A stretch of DNA of 64,000 bases from positions 534,461,383-534,525,382 of the forward strand of contig NC_064621.1 of the NCBI RefSeq assembly GCF_023898315.1, written 5' to 3'. This document shows positions 21,206 to 32,609 of the stretch, piece after piece. Source of the stretch: Schistocerca nitens. Taxonomy: Eukaryota > Arthropoda > Insecta > Orthoptera > Acrididae. The position numbers were made by a program, and so were the translations under genes. The notes below the pieces were generated by a model, which did not search any database, was not told the DNA's origin, and saw only the letters and a program-made list of their open reading frames with translations. Position 1 is the first letter of the stretch; each line of letters opens with the position of its first letter.

Positions 21206-24200
21206 TGATTCTCTTTACGTGCAGAGGTGCTTTATAGCGTGACCACCTTGTGAGTGAAATGAGATTACACAAGCATTATGTTAGTTAGCTGTATCATTTT
21301 CCAGCTATCTCAATAAGTGACGTTTATTTAAACATATTTCTCAAAGAAAACTGACAGGTTGCAGCAACAAATTAATTTATCACAACACATTAATTCATTT
21401 CTATTGCTCTTTAATTGTGTGGTACTGATATGAGTTAGGAAAAAAGATCTCATATACAAATATTAAATTAATATGTGTCACTGATTATTGTTGAAAATTG
21501 AGCACATAAAAGAAGCAATGGTGCATATATAAATTTCTACTTTCTGAACAGATCTTAGCTGATGGACTTACATAGGATCAAGATCTGAAATTAAAAAAAA
21601 AAAAAAGGATAACAAACTGCCAGAACTTTTGCATATTATTTTAAGCTTGGTTACAGTTCTTGTACAATGTTTAAAAATTCAGATTTATAGACAATATGTT
21701 AAAGAGTTTAGTTTCATAGATTCCTAGAAAAATAATATCTTAGAAGTATTACACTTCTGTAAATAGTGGATACAGATTATATAGCATTTCTGTGTATCAA
21801 GATAAAAAAACCCTGATAGGAGAAATATCGACAGGTCAGCAGCATCACATAAACATCAAGCACAATAATTACTAGTCAATCATACTAACAATTATTTACA
21901 GGTATAAAATACAGCTTCTGTTTACTGATAGTACAGCAGTTTCTATTATTATATAAACTTGCACACTTTCTGAATTACACACACAATACAGACTTCTTTG
22001 CACTATATTTTTCTCTTTTAAAGGAAACACACATTATATTCATAATTTGTTTACACAAGTGATACATGTGTTAGTCTCAAAAAGCTATTCTACTCCTCAT
22101 ATCCATACAGTTAGAACTTGTTTGTTTTAATTTTGCAAATAACAGTACCTTCTCAACTTCTCTTTTGAATGCAACGTAAGGCAATTTTGTTAAGAATATT
22201 AGATTAGTCATCATCATGAAGCACAACATAATTTTCTAACTGGAGTGGGATTATTAAACAGGTAATAAGACTCCCAAGCAGGAAATCACTTTTTGTTCTT
22301 AAAAGAAAAAAAAAGGTTGCAGTAATGATGGTTTTAATAGTAGCTGTTTGTTGGCTATGAAAGGAACATATAAGTATAAAAAAACAAGTTTAGATACCTG
22401 AGAGATATCCAAGAATAGTGCAAAACGCATAAATGAGAAAAATCCATATAAAAATAAATACAAGCAAATGAAAACAAATAACAGACTCTTATTGGCAAGA
22501 CAGTGTTGCAATCGACTAGAATAACAAATACCCACAAGAACACAAAACTTAGATCCCAAGCATTTCCTCTTAAAATAGAGTAAACCTCATAAAATGGCCG
22601 TATTGCATACAAAAGAGCAAAGTAGCTTCAGAATTAATTTGCACCCCCTGTAAGTACAGAAATAGCAGAAGAAAAAAGATTATACACTTTCATTTGAACC
22701 ATAAGATAAAACAAAGTAATATAGATTTTTCAACTAAAATCCAGTTCACCTTAATTATACGGCTAAAACATTTTTTCTCACCATCTATAGTTATTTTTGA
22801 TAAGCACATATGATTAAGACATGTATCACTTGTATAGACATTATTCATGAAATACTGACATTTTCTCAACAACAAAACATTTGTTTTATGTTGAAATGTG
22901 CCACTTCTTTCAACTACAGCACAATTCTCTGTTGCAGAGAAATTACCTTCTTACAGTATTTTTCTAAACTGTTTCAAGACACTATCATTAGTTAATAGAA
23001 ATTGAGCATATGTATGCAGTGCCTAATCCTCTAGAAATTGGATGATTTTTAAAAAAGTATTTTCCAAGGCAACTAAGTTAACATTTTGAAAATAATATCT
23101 GGTGTATTACAGTGATGTGTGCTACAGTATTTAATTACAAGTATACATATATTACAGTTTTACGCTGTTGTCCACAAAAATTGCTTTTAACTTTACAGAA
23201 TTTACTAATTTTGTATAAATCATACATATAAACAGTTGAAACATTTATAATTACAAGGCAATTAGGATGTGAGTATATTTTTTTTTACACAATTGACAAT
23301 TATATACAGAAGTTCTGACTTCAACACAATGCAGCATTAGTTCCATGCCTGCTAACTTAACAAGGGAAAAAATTATTGATACATTTTCCTTATTTGTGGA
23401 AACAGGTATTGTAATTGTAGTTAGATAACACTTCAGGTATTTCAAACAATGTAGTCATCAGTAATCAAATTCAGAAATAAAATGATAAGTTAAGCAAGAA
23501 AAATTACAGTTCTTTCTCATGTCTTTTCAGAAAAACTATATAAATTTCTTCAGAAGTGTACTAAAAACAGTCCATTGTTAACATAGTCCAATGGCTCTGC
23601 ATTGCATTCATGATTATTTATTATTAGACAATATAAATTATGATAAAGGTTTCAAAGAAACTACTTCATACATGGGTTTATCCCATTAGATTTTTCTGAG
23701 GGGATGTAATAAAATGTTTTTATTGTATTGGTATCTCACTCATTATGAGAAGCTCCTCTACCTTCATAAGAATACTTTAATTTTAAACAGGTGCAAGGCC
23801 ATTAGCTCTTTCTTTTATTTATATAGAACAAGTCCATTCTCTAACAGTGTACAAGAGCTAAAGTTTATTTATATATATATATAGAAGTAAAAATAGATAA
23901 CATATTTTGCACTCTGAGTTCAAAAAGCGTTTGGTGTCTCATTGCATTATTATACTCTATTTATACGCCTATGTTACAAGAACAGATGTAACAATAAATA
24001 TTTACATTTCACAAAATTGACTATCAACAGGAATGTGTGATTATTCTCTTCAAAAGAGAAGATTTTGGTTCCTACAAACTATTTCAAATAAAATTAAAGT
24101 GAAGCAATTTACTTACTTCTCAACAAAACATCCTAAATCTCTGGCTTTTAAAGTAGTCTTGAACAATTTAGTAACAACTAACTTTGCCAACAAACTGTGC

Positions 24201-25972
24201 CTTGCAAATTAGTCCATTAATATCAGTTTTTGTCATTAACATCATGTAAGATGATCTGCTTAATATATGGGAACATAAGCTAAAAATATTTTCTGTCATT
24301 TGTCAGTTTTACTCATCTTAAAAAAGTTACTATGGAACCAGTAGATCTTTCAGATTTTATAGCAAACTGTTACTACAGCTAAAGTGCTCAATAAGCAATC
24401 AGATTTAAGTTGAACTGTTCCAGTGCACAATTTCTTACAAAGGAATACTTGAAATACCATGCTTCACTACACCAAAGATCCTTAGTAATACCATCCCTAT
24501 ACTACATGCATCCCAAACAGTCTACTTCATTTATCATGTCTTTTTTATGCAGTGTGATAACTTTTCAATATACTGATTTACTTCCCGTAATTAATGTACC
24601 TGTTATAAAATAACTTTTATACTTTTAGTACAAATATTTACAACTTAAATTCTTCATTAATGAACAACATGAGATTTCAATGATATAACTTTCTTCCCAA
24701 GAACTGCATATCGCACCAGCTCAAGCATTTCATAATTAATGTACAACTGCAGCAGGTAGCTCCAAGACAACAGAACAGAAAACCACACATATGTACTCAT
24801 TAATGTGTTGAGAAACAAGAGAAATATTTTTGCTGATGCCCCAATTTACCAGCAATTCTGTCATTGTTGAGTTATTGCTGGTAATTTCCAATTATTTCAA
24901 ACAAACGAATAGTATGACTCTCCCTCTCCTTTTAGTCTATATAATGTTTTGGTCACACATTTTTTCTCACGAATCAACAGTTGTAACTTCTAGCATACCT
25001 ACGATGCATGCACAGTAGTATTGTTTCTTTACAATTATTATTCCTTCTTTTCATTTTAAGTAGTGCTAAACTTCCCTTATACTTCAATAACTAATTTCTG
25101 TTAGTCACTTCTAACTAATCATGGATCTTCGGTTCAAGTTTTGTGAGTATCAGCAGCCCAATTTCGTATTCCACATAACATAGCCAAACATAATGATATT
25201 AGGGACCAATTCCTAAAATGACTAGCTGAACTCATTCCTCTTGTATTTACTACGCACTTCATGAAAAAAAGCACATGTGGCAATCCACAGTGAAATTAAA
25301 TGACAGTCACTGTGTTTTGCTAATGGGTCACAACAAATAATTCAGGATTACTAGCTTATTATTGTAAATTTAACCAAACAGAAGAGAAACATTATGAACA
25401 CACTGGAGAAAAAAACAGGCTATTTTAATATTATTAACATCTATATGATGGTTAAACTACCAAGTTATTTTACATCACTGTATGTAGTTTCTGTTGACAC
25501 AATCCGCTAATAATCGGTGACAGTGCTACATGACACATCATCTTCACTGTCTGAACCTGTGTTACACTGGTGATCAGTTTATATGATTTGAAAATATATA
25601 TGACACAAAACCACTGTACCCACATATTTCTCAAATGTAGTGAAAGAATATTACACAGAGCACTTTTTCCATCTTCATATAATATGAACAATATATGTGT
25701 ATCTTGTTTTGTTTTTTTTCACTTGTATAAAAGTCTGTACAGCGGAAATATCAGCTTTTAGTCTATATTTTCTTTAAACTAATTGCAAAATGAAGATCAC
25801 TAAGCCTTAAAATACAGATTTCTAATTTCCTACTCTTCAGTTCTGCTACACAGTTCTGTTCGAGTTACATAATGATTATTGGTCCAGTGACATTCATTAA
25901 ATCTGCAAAGCCATAGTAACAATCTTGGTCCATTTGTTTCTTTTGTCTTGAGCAACCAATGTTAGCACAGTC
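21206..25972 (-). other. Probable 3' UTR and downstream flank of the DGK gene
   Basis: About 4.8 kb of AT-rich sequence that is strikingly free of recognisable mobile elements, unlike everything around it. It begins directly after the DGK stop codon (25973-25975). Several TTTATT strings (AATAAA on the minus strand), such as near 23814, could be poly(A) signals; I cannot choose one. No open frame in it looks real. Confidence 0.45.
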
Positions 25973-26022
25973 TCAGACAACAGTCTCCACATCTTCAGCA
26001 ACCAACTGGAAATGTTCCTGGC
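25973..26022 (-). CDS. rdgA: Diacylglycerol kinase (type IV), last coding exon
   Basis: Minus strand. A strong acceptor (TTCTTTTTTCTATGTTTTTCAG read on the minus strand at 26044-26023) precedes GC CAG GAA CAT.... With the A left over from the previous exon (50992), the first codon is AGC (Ser), giving S-QEHFQLVAEDVETVV and then TGA at 25975-25973. DGK zeta and iota end in a similar stretch finishing ETAV, a class I PDZ ligand; ETVV keeps the T at -2 and V at 0. The exact phase match and the motif make a real exon likely. DGKs phosphorylate diacylglycerol to phosphatidic acid; in fly photoreceptors rdgA does this in phototransduction. Orthology to rdgA itself is inferred. Confidence 0.8.
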
Positions 26023-26854
26023 CTGAAAAACATAGAAAAAAGAAATTATATACATCAGTGTACAAGGTACAAAAGTAAGCCTGATACTTCCCCACTTTAT
26101 CAACTCATCCTTACATTTGGTTCATAGGTTTTACTTACTACATAGCTTTGTCAATTTGTTGCTGTCTATTCACTAATTGAATGCCAGTCTACTATAAATT
26201 ATAAGAGCAATATTCCTCTATATCACAGCCTGCACTTTTCATTCTTAAATTGGTCCAACAAGTAAATTTATGGTGGATCACATCATATGATAGCTCTTCC
26301 AGAAAACAAGTTGCATGGATGAATGCTGCCAATATTGAGGCATAGCAGCCACTGGAGAAATTTGGCTAGATTGCTTGGAACACACATATAACAAAGTGAT
26401 TTCTTTTTGAATGCACGAAACATAAAAGCAAGTGATATCCAGCAATATGTCTATGAGGCTTTCGACAAACAGGCAATTAGTAAATAAATGGTTGACATCT
26501 GTGTGCAAATGCTCAAAATAAACAACAAAGTTTGCGAACATCAAACGATATTGAAAAATTCTTGGAAACTGTTAACAAGGTGAGCTACGGGTATGAACAT
26601 TTTATCAGAATGAGAGTTGACTGTCCATGACAGTGATGGAGTGAAATCAACTGTCATAAGCTGCCAATTATTGTCGCAAACAGGAAATTTATTTAATGAA
26701 GTTATTCAATAATTTGTCTCACAGCATGTAACAATGGAAGGAATATTGGGTTTAACATACCATAAACAGCAAGTCATTAAAGAGGAAGCTTTGAATTGGG
26801 AAGGATATTGAAGGTAATCATCTATATCAGTTTCAAAGTATTTGCCTTGTGCAA
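26023..26854. other. Start of the 25-kb DGK intron; no element recognised
   Basis: AT-rich; a minus-strand frame at 26278-26544 has no recognisable domain. Confidence 0.45.
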
Positions 26855-26965
26855 TTTAAGGAAACATGGAAAAATCTAAATCTGGATGGCCAGACTGAGA
26901 TTTGAACCAATGTCTTTCTGAATGATTATCTAGTGTTTTACCACTGCATCAACCCTTTTGGTAAA
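26855..26965 (-). mobile_element. Diverged SINE-2 fragment with tRNA-like head
   Basis: On the minus strand: an A-box-like GATGCAGTGGTAAAACAC, then a B-box-like TTGGTTCAAATCTC, then CTGGCCATCCAGATTTAG. I recognise this as the head and adjoining body of the SINE family whose other end is the insert at 6767-6917. Heavily mutated. Confidence 0.55.
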
Positions 26966-27179
26966 CAACAATAGAGGCAACAGTGTAAATAAAGCAGTGT
27001 AAGGTACAAATTAGCATGTAAAGCATATTTCATAATGAAATGTTTGTCTGAACTGTCAGAGCCACAAATAAATCAGAACACAAATGAAATGTGTGTGATT
27101 TTATTGGCTGCCCCTCCCCCCTCCTTCCAATTTCCTCTTCACCCTCTTTCTTGTGCGCAGGTGGGAGGCAGAGGCAGCA

Positions 27180-27310
27180 ATAACACCTCATATACAGATG
27201 TGTGCTGCACGCAACATGAAGCAGCAGTTAGTTCACTAACTGACATGCTGTGGATCACCAGTTCAAATCTGATCCACAGAAAATATTTATTCTTTAGTAT
27301 TCATATCTTG
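27180..27310 (+). repeat. Possible tRNA-derived SINE
   Basis: A B-box-like AGTTCAAATCTGATCC near 27261 follows an A-box-like region near 27225, and then AAAATATTTATTCTTTAGTATTC. Only weak support. Confidence 0.3.
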
Positions 27311-27317
27311 CCACACT

Positions 27318-27432
27318 AGATGCACCAGTTCATGCTCAATTCCTGCAGTTAAACAACAATGAAGTTAAGCAACCCAAGGCCCAGTTAGAACTTGGTTAGG
27401 TGACAGCCTGGGAACACTAGGTGCCTTTGGTT
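27318..27432 (+). rRNA. 5S rRNA-like sequence (pseudogene or 5S-derived SINE head)
   Basis: GAAGTTAAGCAACCCAAGGC, then CCAGTTAGAACTTGGTTAGG and TGACAGCCTGGGAACACTAG, closely follow the conserved second half of eukaryotic 5S rRNA, including the internal Pol III promoter region. The first half (27318-27360) is much more diverged. A lone, partly mutated copy inside an intron is more likely a pseudogene or the head of a SINE3-type element than a working 5S gene. Confidence 0.7.
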
Positions 27433-27770
27433 CAAGAACATGCAAGTTACCAAAGTGGCATCCAATTAAAAATGGGTCATTTAGCCATGTGAACTATTGT
27501 TTAGTATTTATCATTTCTAGATGGTTCTCAAAAGTTTTTATGTTTGTAATGTTTGCCTATTCTGGAATATTCGATGTTTGTACCAATACCAGCATTCTCC
27601 GTCCAAGAGTTCAGTTCTGCTCTGGCTGTACAGTGGTGTTTGTAATAAAAATGCTTTCAGTACTAAGTGTTGTACTTAATTAAATGACCCTGCTTTCGGA
27701 TCTGGACTTCATTGTGTTTATAAAAAGACACTGTTTGGTGAAGATGCCATGGGCTACAAAACATCTATGT
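27433..27770 (+). other. Possible LTR or leader of the gypsy element
   Basis: Contains TAATAAAAATGC near 27646 and lies directly upstream of the gag-like frame. No second LTR copy is seen downstream, so this stays a guess. Confidence 0.25.
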
Positions 27771-27774
27771 CACC

Positions 27775-28400
27775 ATGACTGCAAATAGGCAACATATAAG
27801 CTGTCACCTACATGGACTGGAACTGAAATACAAGCAGTTCATTGTTCACAAGGTTCAAATGGTTAGGAGACCAATGGATTCCAAAACAGCAGTAATTCAG
27901 CTGTTTATCAGGCATCCATCAGTGTTTTCTGGAGATGCAAGGCAGAATCCAACGACATGGCTGAAAGGAGGTGAGGTGACATGACATGTTTCCCAAAAGT
28001 GCATTTTTAGCTTAGATGGCACTGCATAGCAATGGTTCAAGAACAACAAAGAGAAGATTAATAGCTGGGACAATTGAAGAGTGAACTGAAGGAAACATTT
28101 CACAACAATCAGGAGCAAGTCTGCTTAGCAGAAGAATAATTCAAGAACAGGACCCAATTTCATGTGGAAACAACACAATCTCACATATAAAATGTATTGG
28201 CCCTATCCCACATCTTGAATCCGAATATGACAGAAGTTGACAAATTCCCATACTTGATGAAATGGTTCACAGAGGACATGTACCAGGCTCTTTTGGTACA
28301 GGAGGTTACAACAACAGATGAATTTATAAAGCAGTGCCGGTGTATTGAGGAAATGCAATGGAAAAGGATCACACAAAATGCTATGGCTGATTCCTGACAT
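27775..28400 (+). pseudogene. Ty3/gypsy gag remnant
   Basis: The frame at 27775-27984 includes PSVFSGDARQNPTTWLKG, a start typical of Gag proteins in this group. After frame breaks, 28197-28397 reads LNPNMTEVDKFPYLMKWFTE and VQEVTTTDEFIKQCRCIEEM, the capsid-like C-terminal part of the retrotransposon gag domain. Broken by at least two frame changes. Confidence 0.75.
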
Positions 28401-28689
28401 GACATGTTTCCCAAAAGTGCATGGCAGTTGAGGAAGACTATGATGATTCCCCTCTCTCATACTCAAGGTAGAAAAGAAGACAGTAGTTCATATCAACCAC
28501 AAATGTCAGATCTAGGGGACAAAGCCCATTGTCGTATCCTGGACAAGGTCACTGCCCCCCTCCTGTCCCCCTCCCCACGAACAAGTCGTTGCCATTCCCT
28601 GTCACCATATAGAGGTACCAGCCACTCGCCTAGCTGCTGAATTTAGAGAAACTAAGTGAAATGGGGCCACCACAGATGAAAATTCTGCA

Positions 28690-29015
28690 AGTGTGACAAT
28701 TACTAAGATGTCAGTAAATCTCATTAATGTTGTCGTAAATGGCCAACTTGTCCAGGTGTTAACTGACATAGGTGTTTCTTATTTGGCAATGTCAAATGAT
28801 TATGTTCCAGGACAGGAAAATGATCGTTACAAATGGAAAATAGATCCAGCTGACAGGAACATATAATACTAGAATAATTATCAATGACAGAAAATAGCAC
28901 TTCAAATTTGTTGCTATGATGGAATGTAGTCACAATGTTATTCTCAGATGAGGCTTCTTGCAGGCATTGCAAACTGTTATTAACGGTGGAAGATCAGAGC
29001 TCAAGACTGATGAAG
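28690..29015 (+). pseudogene. Ty3/gypsy protease remnant
   Basis: Codons for TGTYNTRIIINDRK and HFKFVAMMECSHNVIL follow a region where the catalytic DTG should lie but reads T-[stop/frameshift]-V. Stops are present. This matches the order gag-protease-RT in the element. Confidence 0.5.
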
Positions 29016-29569
29016 CTATTCCAACAAGCACACATGACAAAGATTGCTCTGGACATTTGTCTGGTACTGAAGATGATGTTATCCCATTGTCTCAACAAGA
29101 TGTGTCACAATCATCAATCTAGACGCTCAGTGAAACTGTGAAGCTTTTGTCAACTGCAAAATGCTACTCAGGCTCACAAATGAATTCTCCACAGCAGCAA
29201 TGATCTTAAGAACTGTATGTGGTCAAGAAGACCAGTGGATAACTGACTGTCATGAGCAGCCACAGCTCTTCCCCAAAGGTCTTTGTGCAGAAACATCCTA
29301 ACAAGTCCAGGAAGGGCAGCTCAGTGCCATTGACAAAGAATTATGCTCTGCTACGACTACAGAAAATGCAGAGGAGCTAGCTACTATCAGACTGCCAATA
29401 GAATCTGGGCTGATCAAGGAACAATGTCGGTGAGTATTAGCTGTTCTGCACCAATTTTCAGATGCTTTCAAATCCAAAGCAGACAAAAGACACACCAAGA
29501 ATCCCACGATAAAACACAGTAACAACAATGGGGATCAGCCAACTCTTAGCCAGCACTCATGAAAGATTT

Positions 29570-30025
29570 CTCTGGATGAACAACGCATAACTTGTGAGGT
29601 AGTGCAGATGATGCTGCAAGATGACATCACTGACCCTTCTGTGAGTCATGGCTCCTCTCCTGTGGTCCTTGTGAAGAAGAAGGATGGCACATGGTGTTTT
29701 TGTGTTGACTACTTGTGACTGAACAAAATCATGACAAAAAGGTCTACCTATTGCTGCACACTGATGACACCATAGACTGCTTGAAAAGAGCAAAGTATTT
29801 CTGAACTATGGGTACTACTGACAAATTTAGGCTGATGATACTGATTGGGAAAAAGACTGCCTTGACAGCTCCAAGAGGCATTTAAGAGTTCAAAGCTATG
29901 CCGTTTGGGCTGTGTAATGTTCTAGCCACATTCCACTGCATGATGAATAATACTTTAAATGGGTGATTCGTATTTGCTGTCTGGATGACCATAAGCCTAC
30001 TCCTGAATCTAAAAATTGCCTCATC
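29570..30025 (+). pseudogene. Ty3/gypsy reverse transcriptase remnant
   Basis: SSPVVLVKKKDGTWCFCVDY (near 29650-29710), then MPFGLCNVLATFHCMMNNTL (29900-29958), typical of gypsy RT. The catalytic YLDD box near 29975 is destroyed (CLDDHK). Multiple stops. Confidence 0.78.
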
Positions 30026-30049
30026 ATCACCCAAGAAATAAATCTTGGG

Positions 30050-30360
30050 GGACCTAGTTAATGGTGACAGAGTCTGTCCTGATCCAGAAAAAAATAAAAA
30101 TAGCCACAGATTTTCTGACTACTCAACACATTTGAGATGTGAGAAGTCTTCTCACAATGTGCTCATACTGCTGCCAATTTTTAAACAACAACCTCCAAGA
30201 GCTATGGCAGGGAGACTCCAAATCTTCCTGTAATGAGATGCGAGAAAGGTCTTTCCTTGTCCTTAAGGTGTTACTATCATCATCTCCAGTCCTAGCACTG
30301 TGTGACGGGAATGAGTACACAAAACTTCATACCAACACTAGCAGTCACAGGATAGGTGTA
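30050..30360 (+). pseudogene. Ty3/gypsy RT connection and RNase H remnant
   Basis: GDRVCPDPEK, then HLRCEKS, FCHIA-like and ELWQGDSKSSCNEMRERSFL, then VLALCDGNEYTKLHTNTSSH, which corresponds to the tethered RNase H start (usually YTDAS). Interrupted at 30386 by a (CA)n tract and a PLE terminal fragment. Confidence 0.65.
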
Positions 30361-30384
30361 GTTGTTAAGTTGTTAAGCAAACAC

Positions 30385-30385
<1 letters not shown>

Positions 30386-30436
<51 letters not shown>

Positions 30437-30530
30437 ATATAGTCTCTGGTTGCTGAGGCCAGCATCTCCGCTACATTGTGAGTAGTAATTTATCCTTTTC
30501 ATAATACTATCATACAAGCCTTTCAGTGGA
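30386..30530 (+). mobile_element. (CA)n microsatellite plus PLE-C terminal fragment
   Basis: A (CA)n tract at 30386-30434 is followed by GCCAGCATCTCCGCTAC and GTGAGTAGTAATTTATCC. This matches the terminal part of PLE-C at 55460-55500 (CAGCATCTCCACTATATGATAAGTAGCAAC-type end). It sits between the RNase H and integrase parts of the gypsy remnant. Confidence 0.6.
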
Positions 30531-30639
30531 GAAACTGAACCAAAGAAAATCCTTATTAATAAACAGAACATTGTATAAGAGGCACTATTTCCAACAGGTC
30601 GATATGGGTGCTCGTCATTGCAGCTCATTTACAGCCCAC

Positions 30640-30790
30640 TACCCTAAAGCATTTCCATGAAGTGACAACATCTAGTCACCTGAGATTTGTGAAGACTTCA
30701 CCAGGTCTCTACCAATGCATTATAGATCCTATATGAGCCACTTAAGGAATGCCATGACGCAAACGCGTGTCACAATTACCGCTGGGGCAT
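30640..30790 (+). pseudogene. Ty3/gypsy integrase zinc-binding remnant
   Basis: Codons near 30650-30720 read FHEVTTSSHLRFVKTSPGLY, corresponding to the H-H half of the integrase H2C2 domain; the CxxC half is lost. The rest of the integrase is not visible. Confidence 0.5.
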
Positions 30791-31149
30791 CTCATACTAA
30801 TTCTGTTTGAGGATGCACCAATCTACTGGATTGGAATCTTGCACCTGGGGAGATTCCCAGTGTTGTCAAATGGGAATTAATAGACAGCAGCCTGCACTGG
30901 CTACCTCACCAGTTACATTGTCACCAAAGTTGTACCGACTTACAAAGTTTCTCATATTTTTTGCAGTGTTTCTTGTAACAGTTTTGCAGCAGAAAAAAGT
31001 AGCTGGAAAGTTAAGGATGTTCACAGTTCTTGGAAGATCATTATTTCATTAATGGAACATAGGTAAACTAAAAAGAATTAAAAAGAACAGGCAACAAATC
31101 ACTTCCCAATGAAAGGTGAGTGGAACACAGACACACTTAAAAGATCACT
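30791..31149. other. No feature recognised
   Basis: Spacer between the gypsy relic and the RTE insertion; no domain found. Confidence 0.5.
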
Positions 31150-31472
31150 AATTGCACTGGTCTTCCCCCATGAACCATTGACCTTGCCGTTGGTGGGGAG
31201 GCTTGCGTGCCTCAGCGATACAGATGGCCGTACCGTAGGTGCAACCACAACGGAGGGGTATCTGTTGAGAGGCCAGACAAACATGTGGTTCCTGAAGAGG
31301 GGCAGCAGCCTTTTCAGTAGTTGCAGGGGCAACAGTCTGGATGATTGACTGATCTGGCCTTGTAACATTAACCAAAACGGCCTTGCTGTGCTGGTACTGC
31401 GAACGGCTGAAAGCAAGGGGAAACTACAGCCGTAATTTTTCCCGAGGACATGCAGCTTTACTGTATGATTAA

Positions 31473-32609
31473 ATGATGATGGCGTCCTCTTGGGTAAAAT
31501 ATTCCGGAGGTAAAATAGTCCCCCATTCGGATCTCCGGGCGGGGACTACTCAAGAGGACGTCGTTATCAGGAGAAAGAAAACTAGCGTTCTACGGATCGG
31601 AGCGTGGAATGTCAGATCCCTTAATCGGGCAGGTAGGTTAGAAAACTTAAAAAGGGTAATGGATAGGTTAAAGTTAGATATAGTGGGAATTGGTGAAGTT
31701 CGGTGGCAGGAGGAACAAGACTTTTGGTCAGGTGATTACAGGGTGCGGGTTAGCTACTACAAACAGCATAGTGAACGCATTATTGTGGCCACGATAGACA
31801 CAAAGCCCATGCCTACTACAGTAGTACAAGTTTATATGCCAACTAGCTCTGCAGATGATGAAGAAATTGATGAAATGTATGACGAGATAAAAGAAATTAT
31901 TCAGGTAGTGAAGGGAGACGAAAATTTAATAGTCATGGGTGACTGGAATTCGTCAGTAGGAAAAGGGAGAGAAGGAAACATAGTAGGTGAATATGGATTG
32001 GGGGGAAGAAATGAAAGAGGAAGCCGCCTTGTAGAATTTTGCACAGAGCGTAACTTAATCATAGCTAACACTTGGTTCAAGAATCATAAAAGAAGGTTGT
32101 ATACCTGGAAGAATCCTGGAGATACTAATAGGTATCAGATAGATTATATAATGGTAAGACAGAGATTTAGGAACCAGGTTTTAAATTGTAAGACATTTCC
32201 AGGGGCAGATGTGGATTCTGACCACAATCTATTGGTTATGAACTGCAGATTGAAACTGAAGAAACTGCAAAAAGGTGGGAATTTAAGGAGATGGGACCTG
32301 GATAAACTGAAAGAACCAGAGGTTGTACAGAGTTTCAGGGAGAGCATAAGGGAACAATTGACAGGAATGGGGGAAAGAAATACAGTAGAAGAAGAATGGG
32401 TAGCTCTGAGGGATGAAGTAGTGAAGGCAGCAGAGGATCAAGTAGGTAAAAAGACGAGGGCTAATAGAAATCCTTGGGTAACAGAAGAAATATTGAATTT
32501 AATTGATGAAAGGAGAAAATATAAAAATGCAGTAAATGAAGCAGGCAAAAAGGAATACAAATGCCTCAAAAATACAGGAAATGCAAAATGGCCAAGCAGG
32601 GATGGCTAG
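31473..32609 (+). CDS. RTE apurinic-type endonuclease domain (N-terminal part of broken ORF)
   Basis: 378 residues in frame. Endonuclease motifs are visible: IGAWNVRSL (N46), GIGEVRWQ (E75), VMGDWNSSVGK (D157, N159), QIDYIMVR (221-228) and DVDSDHNLL (D250, H251). The stretch between GDYR (89-90) and the YKQHSERIIVATID region is shorter than I expect for the family, suggesting an internal in-frame deletion. The frame ends soon after ERRKYKNAVNEAGKKEYK because of a small deletion near 32570 that puts the rest into another frame. This enzyme nicks target DNA to prime reverse transcription. Confidence 0.88.
   Translation: MMMASSWVKYSGGKIVPHSDLRAGTTQEDVVIRRKKTSVLRIGAWNVRSLNRAGRLENLKRVMDRLKLDIVGIGEVRWQEEQDFWSGDYRVRVSYYKQHSERIIVATIDTKPMPTTVVQVYMPTSSADDEEIDEMYDEIKEIIQVVKGDENLIVMGDWNSSVGKGREGNIVGEYGLGGRNERGSRLVEFCTERNLIIANTWFKNHKRRLYTWKNPGDTNRYQIDYIMVRQRFRNQVLNCKTFPGADVDSDHNLLVMNCRLKLKKLQKGGNLRRWDLDKLKEPEVVQSFRESIREQLTGMGERNTVEEEWVALRDEVVKAAEDQVGKKTRANRNPWVTEEILNLIDERRKYKNAVNEAGKKEYKCLKNTGNAKWPSRDG

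Noticed and set aside
22299-22612. Two hydrophobic minus-strand frames rich in Phe, Leu and Tyr
   Set aside because: Typical of AT-rich non-coding DNA; overlapping frames on the same strand and no homology recognised. They lie in the likely 3' UTR.
25897-26103. 68-residue minus-strand frame overlapping the last DGK exon
   Set aside because: It reads another frame; the phase-matched frame starting at 26022 gives the DGK C-terminus.
27318-27432. Functional 5S rRNA gene
   Set aside because: The first half is strongly diverged, it is a single copy, and it lies in an intron among mobile elements.
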